From Halichondria panicea (taxonomy: Eukaryota; Porifera; Demospongiae; Suberitida; Halichondriidae), in contig NC_087377.1 in assembly GCF_963675165.1 (NCBI RefSeq), forward strand, positions 1,761,501 through 1,825,500: a stretch of DNA of 64,000 bases, given 5' to 3'. Of this stretch, positions 10,975 through 19,417 are shown in pieces. A program made the translations under genes and the position numbers. The stretch's first letter is position 1. Each line of letters opens with the position of its first letter. The notes under the pieces were generated by a model. It saw only the letters and a program-made list of their open reading frames with translations, was not told the DNA's origin and ran no database searches.

Positions 10975-13900
10975 CCGTATACCTCGCTTACGCATGCGCA
11001 CCGAGGCATAATAACCCTTTCATCTTGAGAGGCTTCATGCATGCAATGCAATATTCAACAATATAACTTCAATACAGCAACCCACCTACTACTACCCACA
11101 GCTCCTACTAACTACTACCCACCTTTGTCCAGGTTCGCTCTTAGGTTGGCTGCTATCTCCCCATATCCGAGCTCATGGAGGTGGTGGACTACTGTCTCAT
11201 ATGTCCTTTCACCAGTCAAAGAGATTTTGTTGTCTAGGAGCAGCTTTTCTAGAGCATCAGAGTCTTCCTCAGTCAATGGAGTGCCTGCAAACACAACCAG
11301 CAATGTTGACAAAGCTGACAATGCGAAACACCAAATGATTACATACTGCTATTAGCTAGTGCATGATAACATGATACGTGACTTCAGCTATAACACTCAA
11401 AGACAATAAGAATCACAGAAATGTAAAAATGAACACTATACGGGGAAATAGGGCAAGTACCCTCAGACAATTTTTATTTAATTAGGTGTTCTTAGGTGAT
11501 CGAATTCTGGGTGGCTATATGTACGTTGTCTTTGCATACTCGATCATACAAGGTAGTAATTGAATACACATATAATTTTATAGAGGTTAGTGGGTGGGGG
11601 AAAGTGAGCCAGGGGATGTCCCTAACATTATGGGGGGGGGGGTAAATTGATCCACTTTCCTCCCCATGTACTGTATGCCCTTATTACTCACTTGACAAGG
11701 TTTGGTCATCCGTTGAAAGTTGTGTGGAACCGTTTGGAGTATCTGCATGAGGGTGTACAAGTAACCAGTCATGTAACACAGTATATAACCGAAAGGTACG
11801 GTGGCCCTGAGCGCTACTAGTAGTTAACCGTAGCTACTTGATAGTTCACCCTAGTACCTTAGCTACTTTGCAGTTGACCTTTGAACTGTATGCATGTTAA
11901 CGCTGCTGTAGCCATGCTCTACATAGCGACTAGATCAATAATGAGAGCTACATATGTATATAGGTACTGAGGATTATCTAACAGCAATGCAAGACGAGAG
12001 CCAGAATCATTGTATCTATAGTACAGAATTATTGTGCTGCGATGGGATTAGGCATAGACCTACACAGAGATATAAATGTGGACAACTTGAACTGCATTAG
12101 TCTGAGGCCAGACCTTTTCTTAGAGGGGGAGGGAAAGAGGAGAAAGAGGTCCCCTAATCCGAGCATGGCTACAGCAGCATTAATTAGAATTAACATACAG
12201 TACAAAGGTCAACTGCGAAGTAGCTAAGGTAGTTGAACTATCAAGTAGCTAAGGTGAACTACTAGTAGCGCTCAGGGCCACCGTAGAAAGGTCTTCGTTC
12301 TACAGTAGATGGGTAGGCACATGATCATTGTTGGGCTATAATAGAGTCTCCTACCAGTTGTTTCTGGTTGTTCATTGCCAGCATTGGGTGTCTGTTGACC
12401 GGAGAGAGGGTCAGAGGTCACTGGAGGAGGAATGAGATAGTTACGTACATGTGCAGGTTAATAGCAATAAATGAGTATAGCGGGTAATTTCGTGGGGTAA
12501 ATATTGGTTATTTTTGTGGGCAAGCTGACCTACACGAAATACTTCCCCACGGAAACGTGGCTTACCGTAACGCATGCAATGCAGTTAAACGAAATTTGTG
12601 CTCACGAAAATCACCGTTTTCCATTTTTTACCACACAACGCTATACAGTAGTATAAAATGGTAAAGATTACGTGCAAATGGGATATAAATAATAGTTACC
12701 TTTTTGTTTCTCTGTTGGTGGTGGTCCATTCTTGACACTCCTGGAGTCAGTGTCTCCAGTCACAGCAGCTGTATAGAGAGAGTAGCTGTATTGGACCACA
12801 CTGTGTACTCATGATCCTAGTGAGCTTACATTGTTGTGGTAGAGACTTGAGGTAGTCAGCAATTTCAGTGTGACCATACCGTGTAGCAAAGTCAAGAGGA
12901 GTCGTCTCGTCATCATCGGTAGTTACACCTGAACAAGAGTGGGTGTAGAAACAAAGGTATAACACTGCATGGTAGTTGTGTTGTACTCACTGATATCACA
13001 GTTGGCCTTCTCCACCAAGTACTGCACCACATCTTTGTGTCCCCTACGGCATGCATTGTGGAGAGGGGTCCAGCTATTGTCATCATCCCTCACACCTGCA
13101 CATAACACACCATACGCTATTAGACACACAATCAAAACACTAATAGTTATAATTATACACAGTCTAATCAACAAAATTAAGTACCATGCAGGGACACTAC
13201 TTGCTGGTTGTGTTACGCTCTGTAGCTTGTCATTAATAATTATGGACTTTGAACTTTCGATATCCATTTTAAACACTTATAGTCGATTATATTTACCATT
13301 CTGTTCCGCATGTCATTTCATGTTGTACATATAAATTGTAACTGTAATAGTCTGCTAGTACTGTAGCTTGTAGCTTCATTACCATAAAGCTTTAGCACCC
13401 GTTGAGTTAGTAAGTAGTGAACACATACTAAAAGAGGCCATTAAAAGCACAATAGATTATCACACTCACTGGGGTCAACTTTGTGTTGCTCAACTAGTTC
13501 TTTCACCACATCCAGGTTGCCATGGAGACATGCTGCCAACAGTAACTTGGCTTTGTTTTCATCACCACATGCACAGCCACGGCTCATCAGGTAGAGGGCA
13601 ACATCCACACATTCATAATTATCACCATAATTATCAGGATACAGACCTCTCAGAGCTTTGTCCAGTGGTGACTGTCCCTCATCATCCCTCACATCTGTAC
13701 ACACATAGTCAAACACAATAATTATCAGTGTTTGAGAAAATGTTAGGGCGCGCGTAAGCGTCTGATGTTGTATTAATAATAATGATTATGTCATAATTAT
13801 ATCTGATGGTGATGATGTCATTATTCTATGGGGGGAAGGTTAATTCACCCTCCCTGCCTCTAAACCAGGGCTGCATCCAGGATTTTAGATCAGGGGGGGC

Positions 13901-16430
13901 ATTTTGGGCAATTTAAAAATGTAGGAGGGGCGAAGTCATCAGAATTATTATAATAGCAGTACAAATGAATCTGCCAGATCCTAGGGGGGGTGCGAATTAC
14001 CTCCTCACCCCCCCCCCTCAATGCAGCCCAGCATGTAAACTCTTGGTTAGCTACATACACTGAATAGGACTGTGTCTAATCAACTGGCAAAGCAAACGAT
14101 ACCAAGTACCATCAAGGGCGTATGAAGAGAAGAGGGCATGCAACAGCTTGCGAGCAAAAACTGTGAGTGGGCGGTGGAAATTAATGTATATATGAGATTT
14201 GTGTAAAGTACATGTGCAGATAATGAATGCAGAATGCTCGCACATTGGACTAATAGTGAGTTGCATGCCCTCTTCTCTTCATACGCCCTTGATACCATGG
14301 ATACGGTATGGTTATGTTACACCATGAAGTAGTGAACACACACCGTATAGCAGGTAATTTTCGTGGGGTAAAATATTTTCTTTATTTTCGTTGGGCAAGC
14401 TGACCTACATGAATTTTTACCCCACAAAATTTACCGGCTATACGGTATTCAAAGAGAGCACATTAAATCATTTACTCACTCTTGGGGTCAACTTTGTGCA
14501 GCTCAACCAGATCCTTCACCACACTCAGGTTGCCATGGTAACATGCTGCACACAGTAACTTGGATTTGTCCTCATCACTACCACAGCCACGGCTCATCAG
14601 GTAGAGGGCAACACCCATACAACCAACACTTGAAACATCATACAAATCTTCCAGAGTTATGTCCAGTGGTGACCGTCCCTCATCATCCCTCACATCTGTA
14701 CATTACACACAATAATTACACGGAATCTGATTTAACAGGACTGTGTCTAATCAACTGGAAAGACAAACAGTAGGAGAGGCTATGGGAACAAATACAGAGC
14801 TAGAGACTATCAAAAAATCTGACCCGGCTAAAATAATATAGCTCAACATAAATAAAGGAGTACAGAGATTGGCAATGGAATTCAAATGCCCTGCGGTTTG
14901 GATCAAATCTTTTAATTTTGGGAAAAAGGGCCAAAGAAACAGTATAGATTGTCTTACTGTCAGTACAATACTTGAGACCATAACTATGAGACACAGTTCT
15001 AGCATAGCTATAATTATTATAGATATTATACTAACTTTGTACACCTCTAGCTACTTCACAACAATTAGTTTTGTCATTTCAAATTAAGCACTACGACAGG
15101 TAGTGTCTGGCAAGACAGTATAATTATATACATGTATGATGCCTACCAGCGAGGGGTATTGTATCAAAGCTTTGGGAGGGTTTGGAATGTATAAAAAAAT
15201 AGCAAATTCGTGAACAATTGTTTCGCTATAGACCAGAAATTATTATCGTGAAGGTATAACTATACACCCAGCACCTTCAGTATGAGCTCCATGAGTAACA
15301 AGTGTCTTCACAATCTCAAGGTAGCCCCACCAGCAAGCCCTGTGTAATGGAGGCAGCTCATACCCCCACTCGTCACTCCAGTAGAGCTGGTGGTTGGGGT
15401 CTGCCCCCTGTCCCAACAGGGACCGCAGTTTGATGACATCATAATTACCTACAGCCTTCCATAAGTCCTCGGCTAGCTTCTTTTGAGCACTGTACAAAAT
15501 AGATGGTTGGGGGGTCAGTCATACAGAGAATTACTTAAATATGTGTATAATAGTTTATACAAGTGACACCATGCACATATCCAGCTGTCACTTTGCTCAT
15601 AGATAAAGAAGAGAGGGATTGGCAACGGAAGTTAAAACGTAAACTTTTGTGCAGGGGGTGTGGCTTAATCCTGAAACAATGCGTGTTGTCCCCCACCTTA
15701 ACGCCACGAAACAATTTTTTATGTTTGAGGCCTTACATAGAGCTTTCTAAGACCCCCCAAGACTTCATTTCCATGTGCCCCTTGGTGATAATTATGGGTA
15801 TAATGTGGAACATTTTTTCTAGAAAGAGCTAGCGGTACATAGCGCTTTTTTCAACTCTTTTCACCATTTTTTATGACTATCAGTATGTACCAATAGCACC
15901 TATAAAAATTATAGCTAAGATTGTCTAATGCACCAATCAATGCAGAGCCCCACTACCCCCCTCCCGGGACATAGGGGGGCTTTGTCAATTATGAGGTGCA
16001 AAGGACTCTCCCCCGGGGCTATTTCATTTGACAAACCCCTGGCAAATACCCCTGGGGCATGACAGTTGAACACAATAATAATTGCAATACTTTAGTATAC
16101 AGACAACAGGCTATGATAATTATACTGACTTTACAAAGTTCCCACCCCCAGGGCTAGGTTTTACTATAACAAAGCTCCCACAAAGCCCCCCCTTGAGGAG
16201 GGTATATAGTGGGGCTTTGCATAACTAAGTAGTGTCCTGGGTCACATATAGCCTCATGCATGGAAATTAAGTTTAAGTTTCAGCAGCAGGATTGTTTAAA
16301 ATTATACTGACAGTAAGACAATCATTTGTCTCCTCAACCGTTCCCCGGCCGATCCCAGCCTGGAGTTTCTTTCCATGTAAAAGTATAGAGTCTACATGTT
16401 CACTCACTCTGAGTCTTGTTCAGTAGCCAT
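5173..16430 (-). CDS. Gene 1: ankyrin-Roc-COR-Ig-death-death protein (17 exons)
   Basis: This is my spliced model of a cytoplasmic ROCO-type signalling protein of about 1454 residues. Exons: 16430-16408, 15489-15275, 14695-14480, 13694-13470, 13095-12991, 12928-12830, 12768-12700, 12420-12355, 11742-11692, 11284-11123, 9720-8475, 8270-7349, 7255-7012, 6635-6588, 6473-6141, 5732-5394 and 5174 onward. All joins use GT-AG sites, and the coding lengths sum to a multiple of three (4365 nt with stop). Order: ankyrin repeats (about 8-294), linker (295-356), helical module (357-410), Roc-like GTPase (411-825), COR-like region (826-1133), Ig-like domain (1134-1214), death domains (1231-1341, 1342-1454). 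DAPK has ankyrin, Roc, COR and death domains in the same order but also a kinase, which is absent here. The function as a death-fold signalling switch is inferred. Exon edges of the small linker exons are the least certain part. Confidence 0.8.
5394..5732 (-). CDS. Gene 1 exon 16, death domain 2
   Basis: A phase 1-1 exon of 113 codons, clearly a duplicate of exon 15 (shared LSTEIAGYD, KHRLGLSDAEI, AALKKWKSK, ATYGRLV). It differs at the end of the domain (CVEHT) and ends in T before the donor. That T matters because it forms a TGA stop with the next exon. Confidence 0.9.
6141..6473 (-). CDS. Gene 1 exon 15, death domain 1
   Basis: A phase 1-1 exon of 111 codons. Typical death-domain features: AAQLSQECSDEALLQLSTEI, a GLSDAEIENID turn-helix, FHAALKKWKS, and ATYGRLVEIASEIEDGEAV. 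It ends with C before the GTGAGT donor. Death domains act by homotypic assembly. Being phase-symmetric, it can be duplicated or skipped freely. Confidence 0.9.
6588..6635 (-). CDS. Gene 1 exon 14, Thr-rich linker
   Basis: A phase 1-1 exon of 16 codons, SNAVTPLATSHTTTQS, joining the Ig domain to the first death domain. Gene 2 has the same exon at 41988-41941, preceded by an extra basic exon that is missing here. Confidence 0.65.
7012..7255 (-). CDS. Gene 1 exon 13, Ig-like domain
   Basis: About 81 codons, entered in phase 0 and left in phase 1 at a GTCAGT donor. It has the Ig core pattern FHWSKEG, then EEDFGHYQCEV, which contains the usual D-G-Y-C. The cysteine expected before the tryptophan is not present (the region reads LEVLKFAEYG). 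The domain probably folds without the canonical disulphide, which fits a cytoplasmic protein. Reading through the donor gives a stop 13 codons later, so an unspliced, shorter isoform ending after the Ig domain is possible. Confidence 0.75.
7349..8270 (-). CDS. Gene 1 exon 12, COR-like region
   Basis: A 922-nt exon joined in phase 2. It begins YLQKIGSILHYE, matching the pattern in which the COR domain follows Roc, and later shows FSFGYVPTGVFCGLITRL, typical of the second COR lobe. A Cys-rich tail follows (CPCSKDC and more). COR normally dimerises ROCO proteins. Both borders are microsatellites: a CA tract runs into the 3' splice site at 8271, and the GTATGT donor at 7348 is followed by a GT tract. 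Confidence 0.8.
8475..9720 (-). CDS. Gene 1 exon 11, Roc-like GTPase domain
   Basis: A single 1246-nt exon carrying the nucleotide-binding domain. Visible motifs are the Walker A loop GPPFVGKT (residues 443-450), a switch-II type DVGGQP (about 603) and THVD (about 710) in the place of the NKxD guanine-specificity motif. A charged, Pro-rich insert (KKSKTVPESEKH and following) lies between Walker A and DVGGQP. The exon continues into a winged-helix-like stretch before the COR region, as in ROCO proteins. GTP binding is expected from the family, not shown. Gene 2 differs by few residues. Confidence 0.85.
10101..10382. mobile_element. CAGTGGCGTAG-ended MITE in gene 1 intron 10
   Basis: Termini CAGTGGCGTAGGCAG and CTGGCTACGCCACTG, with a TTGGG direct repeat on each side (10096-10100, 10383-10387). 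CAGTGGCGTAG-like ends are common among hAT-type elements, from memory. The interior has runs of G and C next to the ends. It is absent from gene 2. Confidence 0.65.
10395..10528. repeat. Nested palindromic element
   Basis: TAGTTATTGC and GCAATAACTA at the ends, TGCAACATGCCATATA and TATATGGCATGTTGCA inside, and a CCCTCGGGGCCTGCGGCCCTCGGG hairpin-like centre, here described by its halves. It lies 8 bp from the preceding element. Confidence 0.6.
10881..10972. repeat. CA microsatellite in gene 1 intron 10
   Basis: About 90 bp of ACGC then AC dinucleotides with one interruption. No equivalent is present in gene 2 at the matching intron, where the sequence instead runs straight to the exon 8 region. 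Confidence 0.9.
11123..11284 (-). CDS. Gene 1 exon 10, short helical module
   Basis: A phase 1-1 exon of 54 codons: TPLTEEDSDALEKLLLDNKI, then a helix pair around YETVVHHLHELG and EIAANLRANL. The final helices resemble the C-terminal half of a death-fold domain, but the module is too short for me to assign. It is well conserved in gene 2 (46449-46288), with changes concentrated near its C-terminal end. Confidence 0.7.
11692..12768 (-). CDS. Gene 1 exons 7-9, flexible linker
   Basis: Three short phase 1-1 exons at 12768-12700, 12420-12355 and 11742-11692. They encode a polar, Pro/Ser/Thr/Gln-rich stretch (for example VTSDPLSGQQTPNAG and TQLSTDDQTLS), presumably a disordered hinge between ankyrin repeats and GTPase. 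Gene 2 has counterparts of exons 8 and 9 plus a variant of exon 9, and I found no counterpart of exon 7. A transposon sits in the intron between exons 9 and 8 (11797-12285). Confidence 0.6.
11797..12285. mobile_element. 489-bp TIR element with empty site in gene 2
   Basis: Termini TACGGTGGCCCTGAGCGCTA and its reverse complement, with inverted homology running for over 100 bp inward. GAAAGG is repeated on both sides (11791-11796, 12286-12291). Gene 2 at 46918-46935 reads ACCGAAAGGTCTTCG with a single GAAAGG, an unoccupied site. The element has no coding capacity. Confidence 0.85.
12830..12928 (-). CDS. Gene 1 exon 6, last ankyrin repeat
   Basis: A phase 1-1 exon of 33 codons with TTPLDFATRYGHTEIADYL, an ankyrin capping-type repeat ending in LKSLPQQC. 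Gene 2 exon 4 ends with the same DYLKSL string but differs upstream, so this is where the two ankyrin halves begin to converge. Confidence 0.8.
12991..13095 (-). CDS. Gene 1 exon 5, ankyrin repeat
   Basis: A phase 1-1 exon of 35 codons, about one repeat: SVRDDDNSWTPLHNACRRGH followed by KDVVQYLVEKANCDI. This is a near-textbook ankyrin consensus (TPLHNACRRGH, VVQYLVE). Confidence 0.85.
13470..13694 (-). CDS. Gene 1 exon 4, ankyrin module (VRDDEG type, copy b)
   Basis: A phase 1-1 exon of 75 codons, duplicate of exon 3. It is 9 nt longer because of a YGDNYE-type insertion after the first helix. The symmetric phase lets it be gained or lost without a frameshift. The ligand is unknown; ankyrin repeats normally bind protein partners. 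Confidence 0.8.
13867..14029. mobile_element. AGGGCTGCATCC-ended MITE, copy 1
   Basis: About 163 bp with AGGGCTGCATCC at the left and ATGCAGCCC at the right, and G-rich/C-rich subterminal runs. A second copy is at 36697-36871. The AGGGCTGCA end resembles hAT-type termini (recalled, not verified). Confidence 0.6.
14480..14695 (-). CDS. Gene 1 exon 3, ankyrin module (VRDDEG type, copy a)
   Basis: A phase 1-1 exon of 72 codons. It begins DVRDDEGRSPLDITL and contains ALYLMSRGCG and LLCAACYHGNLSVVKDLVEL, which read as two ankyrin-like repeats. It is clearly the sister of exon 4 (VRDDEGQSPLDKAL, ALYLMSRGCA, LLAACLHGNLDVVKELVE), so one arose from the other by exon duplication. No equivalent was found in gene 2. 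Confidence 0.8.
15275..15489 (-). CDS. Gene 1 exon 2, first ankyrin repeats
   Basis: Enters in phase 2 and leaves in phase 1. It starts with an amphipathic helix (AQKKLAEDLWKAV), then an ankyrin-like repeat with LLGQGADPNHQLYW and a second with PPLHRACWWGYLEIVKTL. The GADPN and PLHRAC strings are diagnostic of ankyrin repeats. Gene 2 exon 2 keeps the NHQLYW sequence but differs over the rest and carries an additional repeat. Confidence 0.8.
15890..16230. repeat. Inverted-repeat element in gene 1 intron 1
   Basis: CAGAGCCCCACTACCCCCC at the left and a GTGGGGCTTTGC at the right, with CCCCTGGGG-type palindromes inside. It appears to be a diverged relative of the 22993-23388 family, sharing the 'ccccactacccccc' arm. 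Confidence 0.45.
16408..16430 (-). CDS. Gene 1 exon 1, start codon
   Basis: The exon encodes MATEQDS plus two bases of the next codon and ends at a GTGAGT donor. I chose this start because the same 23-nt exon, with the same phase and MAT start, occurs at gene 2 (51263-51241). In both genes it joins in frame to the exon beginning with a QLARDLW-like helix. No upstream in-frame coding exon was seen. Confidence 0.75.
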
Positions 16431-16487
16431 TATAATTATATTGAAGCTTATATACAGACTTGAGTTTTCTCTGTCTCAGTTCTGCCG

Positions 16488-16526
16488 TTCAGTAAACAAA
16501 CTAAAGCAAAGTGCCACACCCTCTTT
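16488..16526 (-). promoter_or_regulatory. Conserved upstream block of gene 1
   Basis: About 35 bp, roughly 60-95 bp upstream of the ATG, is kept almost unchanged at gene 2 (51302-51340), while the sequence on each side has drifted. On the minus strand it reads GGGTGTGGCACTTTGCTTT and then TGTTTACTG, resembling a CACCC/KLF box and a forkhead site. The promoter role is inferred from position and conservation. Confidence 0.4.
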
Positions 16527-16659
16527 TGTATTTCAAGGCCCTTTCTGCTGTTCTGCCACCGTAGATAAAAGGATAGGAAACGGATCACGTGATCCCATAA
16601 GCTGCATATAAAATACATACACTGAGCTAAGATACAACCGTGTTTCGCTCCCAAACCCC

Positions 16660-18100
16660 CAGGAAAACTACTTCTATGGCTGTTTTAAAAAATTCAGATC
16701 TTTCCAAGTATCCCTACCACTTCAATTTAATGTCCCTTTATACTAGGTATAATTTGGAAATAACAGAAACTTTTTTGGGATTGCTAAGAAGTAGCTAGAG
16801 GTATATACAGAAACATTGCTTTAGGATGTTTCTTGTACCAATAACACCTATAATACCGCTAGAACAACCTATATAAGTAGTGTACTGTGTGTCATATAGC
16901 CTCAAGTATTAAACAGAAGTAAAAGTTCAGCAGCAGGGTTCTCACACTGACAGTAAGACAATCATTTGTCTCTTTTATATTATACTAGCCATTAAAGACA
17001 GAAGGTTAGAGGTATTGTAGCCTCGATCCCAGGCTGCATGCACTTTTCTCAAGGCCTATGACTTTTCTCAAAGCCTATGAGGAGGCTAGGAGTATTGTAG
17101 CCATGCTTACGTAGGTATCCACTCAATATTGTTGACAGGATTGTAGAGGCACGTACATACCCTTGGCTCTATTCAGGTGATGGCTTATTCACCTATTTTA
17201 ATGTTGTTAACGCACTCTTGATTTATTTTAGTTATAAATAGTTGATGAGATATGGTGGTAGAACTTGTGCGTATCTTTGTTATCTTTGTTATGTCAGAAC
17301 AATTTAATGTTAGTTGTAACTTTTTATTACAGAAACTGATGGTTGAGTCAGTGGATCCTGTCGGACATTAATTAAACCCCCTCATCGACAGTTCACTATT
17401 TCTATCACCACACACCCTGCATGTTTATCATTAATAATTACAAATTTGCCTTCATGAGAACACTTCTGTATGGTGTTGCTGTTGCAGCTACTTGTACGTC
17501 AAGAAATGATTCAGCACTGATACATGCATAGCAGTTATTTGCAGAGTCCTGAAGGGACAATGACTGTCCCTTCAGGACTCTGCTAAGTGGCTCATCATTA
17601 GCCACTTAGCCTACAACCATAGTCTATGGTAAATTAATACGGCCTTGAATCGAGGCTACCACTGCACTATCCTGGAAGGGCGGCTAATTCATGACAGTAT
17701 TGAGTCAATTCGCGAACTTTGACCTCGGCTAACTTTCTGGATTTAACACCACTACATGTATTTTTTATGTTTTTGGCCATTTTTTTCCATGTACAGTAGG
17801 CGGCCTCGAATGAATCCCGGGGGAAACGCGGATAGTTTTCGAGGCGCTAAGTGTTTCCTACCATTATCTCTTTTATCTATGCTGCCACAAAATTAAAACT
17901 GTTTACCTAATTAAATTTTTCACTGAACATAAAAATCCTAATTATATGCACACAGTCAATAGTCGAGTCATAATTATGATCCTACTACACACAAAACAAC
18001 ACTTATAATACTAAACACACGGAAAAATAAATATTACAATTAATTCAGCTAAAAGGAACTGCTCCAAATTGATCTACAGATGTCATTGTTGTCGTAACCT
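16660..18100. other. Intergenic DNA between gene 1 and kinase copy 1
   Basis: About 1.4 kb without a supportable gene. It holds two stacked perfect hairpins (17541-17610) and imperfect repeats around CTTTTCTCAAGGCCTATGA (17040-17085). Otherwise I see nothing specific. Confidence 0.6.
17541..17610. repeat. Two adjoining perfect hairpins
   Basis: 17541-17559 (GCAGAGTCCTGAAGGGACA) pairs perfectly with 17565-17583, with a 5-nt loop. 17582-17592 (GCTAAGTGGCT) pairs perfectly with 17600-17610, with a 7-nt loop. The stems share two bases. This could be a cruciform-forming MITE centre or a small RNA hairpin. Confidence 0.8.
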
Positions 18101-18107
18101 TTGAACC

Positions 18108-18236
18108 CTATTCAAAGGGGGGTGCTCCAAACAAATCTCGTCTTGCATTGTCAGCAGTATTATGAGTGGGCGGGGTAGAGGAATGTCCGTCAAATGAAGT
18201 GCTACCAAAGTCATCCGTAGGAAATGGACTGCCAGT
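18108..18236 (-). CDS. Kinase copy 1, last exon
   Basis: 43 codons in phase 0 ending in DLFGAPPFE and TAG, with DDFGSTSFDGH before it. These DxFG repeats are the kind of C-terminal motif recalled from AAK1-like kinases. The acceptor is preceded by a CA-rich tract. Confidence 0.7.
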   Translation of the reverse strand, partial: TGSPFPTDDFGSTSFDGHSSTPPTHNTADNARRDLFGAPPFE

Positions 18237-18306
18237 CTGTAAGGTGTGTGTGTGTGTGGGGGTTGTGTGGGTGTGGAGTGTGTGTGTGTGGAGTGTGTGT
18301 GTGAGC

Positions 18307-18512
18307 AAGGTGTCATACAGGATTTTGAAGTAGAGGGGGGGGAAAATAAAACTTCGGTAACCAGAACATTTTGGCTAAAAAAAAGGTCAAATATTTCAAT
18401 ACCCTGTTAGTACGTAAAATTTCCAGCTATGGACACTCAGTCATACAACTATATAGCACATTTTAGGGGAGGGATATCCCCTTCCCCCCCCCGGGCCCTG
18501 TATAACACCCTG
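18307..18512. mobile_element. GGTGTCATACAGGA-ended MITE, copy 1
   Basis: Ends GGTGTCATACAGGATTTT and CCCTGTATAACACCC, G-rich inside the left and C-rich inside the right end. A sister copy lies at 50664-50888, whose right end reads CCCTGTATGACACCC. It sits in the last kinase intron. Confidence 0.6.
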
Positions 18513-18962
18513 GTGAGTGTGTGAGAGATCGAGTGAACACATGTGAGGGATGGGAGGTTGAATAAGCAGTATAGAGTTGTCTATTGTGGTCACCCTCTAT
18601 AATACAGCCAGGTTTAATAAGGGACCCAGAGTCAGCCTCTGCCCAGCCTAGGGGCCACCACAATAAACATTCTGTATAATTATAAGGCCATGCAAAGTCA
18701 ATTTGAAGTCTCTCGGGCCCTCGCACTTGGAAATTGGCAAGTCAAATATCACGTGACCTCAGCACTAGAAAAAAATATTTGTATGGTTTTTTTTATAATA
18801 TTGACTAAAATTAAAACATCTGCTTATTGAGGAAGTTATGTGTTTTCAATTTACGTATAATGATCATCTCCTTAATCTGCTGGCTAATTGCAATTTGTGT
18901 GGCATAAGGCAAGTAGTGAGAAAATAAACACTTAATTAATTTAACGCCCACTCACACACCCA

Positions 18963-18993
<31 letters not shown>

Positions 18994-19001
18994 CCACTCA
19001 C

Positions 19002-19336
19002 CACTGTGGTCAGGTTGGTCTCTGATCCTATTCTTTGTGGAGTGAACGGGACATAACCAAAAGCATCCAGTCCACTGTCTACGCTCTAATGGAATCCTGC
19101 ATTCTGATTGGACGGCTTCAGGTTCGATACTCGTTGTTGCCATAGCGATTTGACCCGCGACCTATTACGAGGTCGATTTTGAGATGAAATGGTTGTCGTG
19201 GTAACTGCTGTAGCAATAGCCTTCGTTGCGGTGATGGGGTTGACAGTCACAGAGGGTTTCGATTGGTTGGTTGGTTTCTTAGCAACAGGACGAGCATTTT
19301 TGGAGAAGGGACGGGATTTGGCGGACAAGGGGAACG
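19002..19336 (-). CDS. Kinase copy 1, tail exon with in-frame stop
   Basis: Basic, Ser/Thr/Ala-rich tail (AKSRPFSKNARPVAKKP, NRPRNRSRVKSLWQQRVSN). A TAG at 19088-19086 interrupts the frame, yet the same frame continues with SVDSGLDAFGYVPFTP, resembling the DxFGxxPF motifs of AAK1/BMP2K tails. It ends in phase 0 at GTGAGT, matching the next exon. The donor runs into a GT microsatellite. Confidence 0.65.
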
Positions 19337-19417
19337 CTGTGTGGAGATAATTATAAATTATGGTGAATAATAACTAATACTTACACAATTTTTACACTGA
19401 ATGTCACTATAATTATT

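Noticed and set aside
19080-19140. GGTTCGATAC as a tRNA B box
   Set aside because: It does not match the B-box end, has no A box or cloverleaf, and lies in the kinase tail exon.
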